Assembly: GCF_003668875.1 (NCBI RefSeq)
Contig: NZ_RAWM01000099.1
Span: 1 to 33,061 of the forward strand
From: Corallococcus interemptor
Lineage (GTDB): Bacteria > Myxococcota > Myxococcia > Myxococcales > Myxococcaceae
Direction of reading: 5' to 3'
Length of the DNA: 33,061 nucleotides
Shown here: positions 32,696-33,061 of the stretch, in pieces
Layout: each line of letters opens with the position of its first letter
Position numbering within the stretch: position 1 is the stretch's first letter
The notes under the pieces: model-generated
What the model was told of the DNA's origin: nothing
Seen by the model: only the letters and a program-made list of their open reading frames with translations
The model's database searches: none
Position numbers and translations under genes: made by a program

Positions 32696-33061
32696 TCCGC
32701 AGCCCCGGGAACCACGCGACGAGCAGCCGCTGCGTTCCCAGCTTCACCGAGGCGCGGCCCAGCTCTCCGTCCTGGTAGACGCGCTTCTTGCCGTCCCGCT
32801 CGTAGTTCCGGCCCGGCACGTGCGCGCGGATCAGCACCGCTCCGTCCCGGTACTGCGCGTCCGCCGGCCGGTGCGCCTTCGCGAACTGGAGCGACTCCTC
32901 CGGCCCCTCCACCTGCTCGATGACCGTTTCGAGCGGGTGGGGCATGTCCGGCATCTGGAACTCCAGCGTCATCCCCGGCGCCAGCTCCGGCCGGACGTCC
33001 GCCGGAAAGAGCACGGCGAGCGACGGCAGCACGTTCCGGTTCATCAACCCCACCACCGGCT
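32682..33061 (-). CDS. HlyD-like (membrane fusion) protein C-terminus, truncated by the window end
   Basis: Seen: the frame is open to the last base of the window on the minus strand, so the N-terminus is missing; a GTG at 33056 is most likely internal. The visible 125 residues are beta-rich: 'LPSLAVLFPADVRPELAPGM' is like the beta-barrel lead of HlyD/periplasmic adaptor proteins, followed by 'TVIEQVEGPEESLQF', 'GAVLIRAHVPGRNYERDGK', and a final 'YQDGELGRASVKLGTQRLLV' like the C-terminal strands. Inferred: the adaptor subunit of an ABC-type exporter, such as those next to bacteriocin/NHLP-family peptidase transporters. Evidence is only by general pattern. Confidence 0.5.
   Translation of the reverse strand, partial: PVVGLMNRNVLPSLAVLFPADVRPELAPGMTLEFQMPDMPHPLETVIEQVEGPEESLQFAKAHRPADAQYRDGAVLIRAHVPGRNYERDGKKRVYQDGELGRASVKLGTQRLLVAWFPGLRNALP

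Noticed and set aside
1-33061. CRISPR array, tRNA, rRNA or insertion sequence
   Set aside because: No regular direct repeats with spacers, no cloverleaf-like motif and no transposase-like protein were seen when reading both strands.

Overview
The window is very GC-rich, its genes are tightly packed with ATGA or few-base junctions, and long antisense shadow ORFs run through it. The gene content (a myxobacterial-style type VI secretion locus, stand-alone MshEN and cyclic-nucleotide domains, many lipoproteins) points to a member of the Myxococcota, probably Myxococcaceae (Myxococcus/Corallococcus-like). That placement is inferred from composition and gene families, not from a marker gene.

Region 1 (1-20262, all + strand) is a nearly complete type VI secretion system (T6SS). 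It opens with the 3' part of a protein with two cyclic-nucleotide-binding domains. A first transcription block follows (1258-6277): an unknown helical protein, a degenerate acyl-adenylate-ligase-like protein, a PAAR-like DUF4280 spike tip, a possible IglI/TssA-like protein and TssG. A second block (6413-20262), with a recognisable promoter, encodes the sheath (TssB, TssC), a divergent Hcp-like tube protein, baseplate proteins (TssK, TssE, TssF), a VgrG hub with its beta-needle on a separate gene, and the membrane complex (TssL, a small protein, TssM, TssJ). No ClpV/TssH ATPase and no classical TssA are present; either could lie outside.

Region 2 (20272-25083, - strand) converges on the T6SS operon. 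It is a compact three-gene unit: a stand-alone MshEN (c-di-GMP-binding-type) protein, a second VgrG whose C-terminus is a helical tail instead of a beta-needle, and a 707-residue, almost entirely helical protein. The unit looks like a dedicated spike with its cargo and a second-messenger input, and it is the best candidate here for an undescribed system.

Region 3 (25176-33061) is mostly housekeeping or accessory: a lipoprotein of unknown function, an ion transporter of the SLC13/ArsB type, a MrfA-MrfB (YprA-YprB) DNA-repair helicase/exonuclease pair behind a promoter with an inverted repeat across its -10, and a minus-strand trio at the end (a truncated HlyD-like adaptor C-terminus, a lipoprotein with a JAMM-like metal-site signature, and another lipoprotein). 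Several genes begin 7 to 10 bases after a TANNNT-type -10 box and lack a Shine-Dalgarno sequence, which suggests leaderless or near-leaderless transcripts. No tRNA, rRNA, CRISPR array or transposon was seen, and no gene-free stretch exceeds 300 bases.
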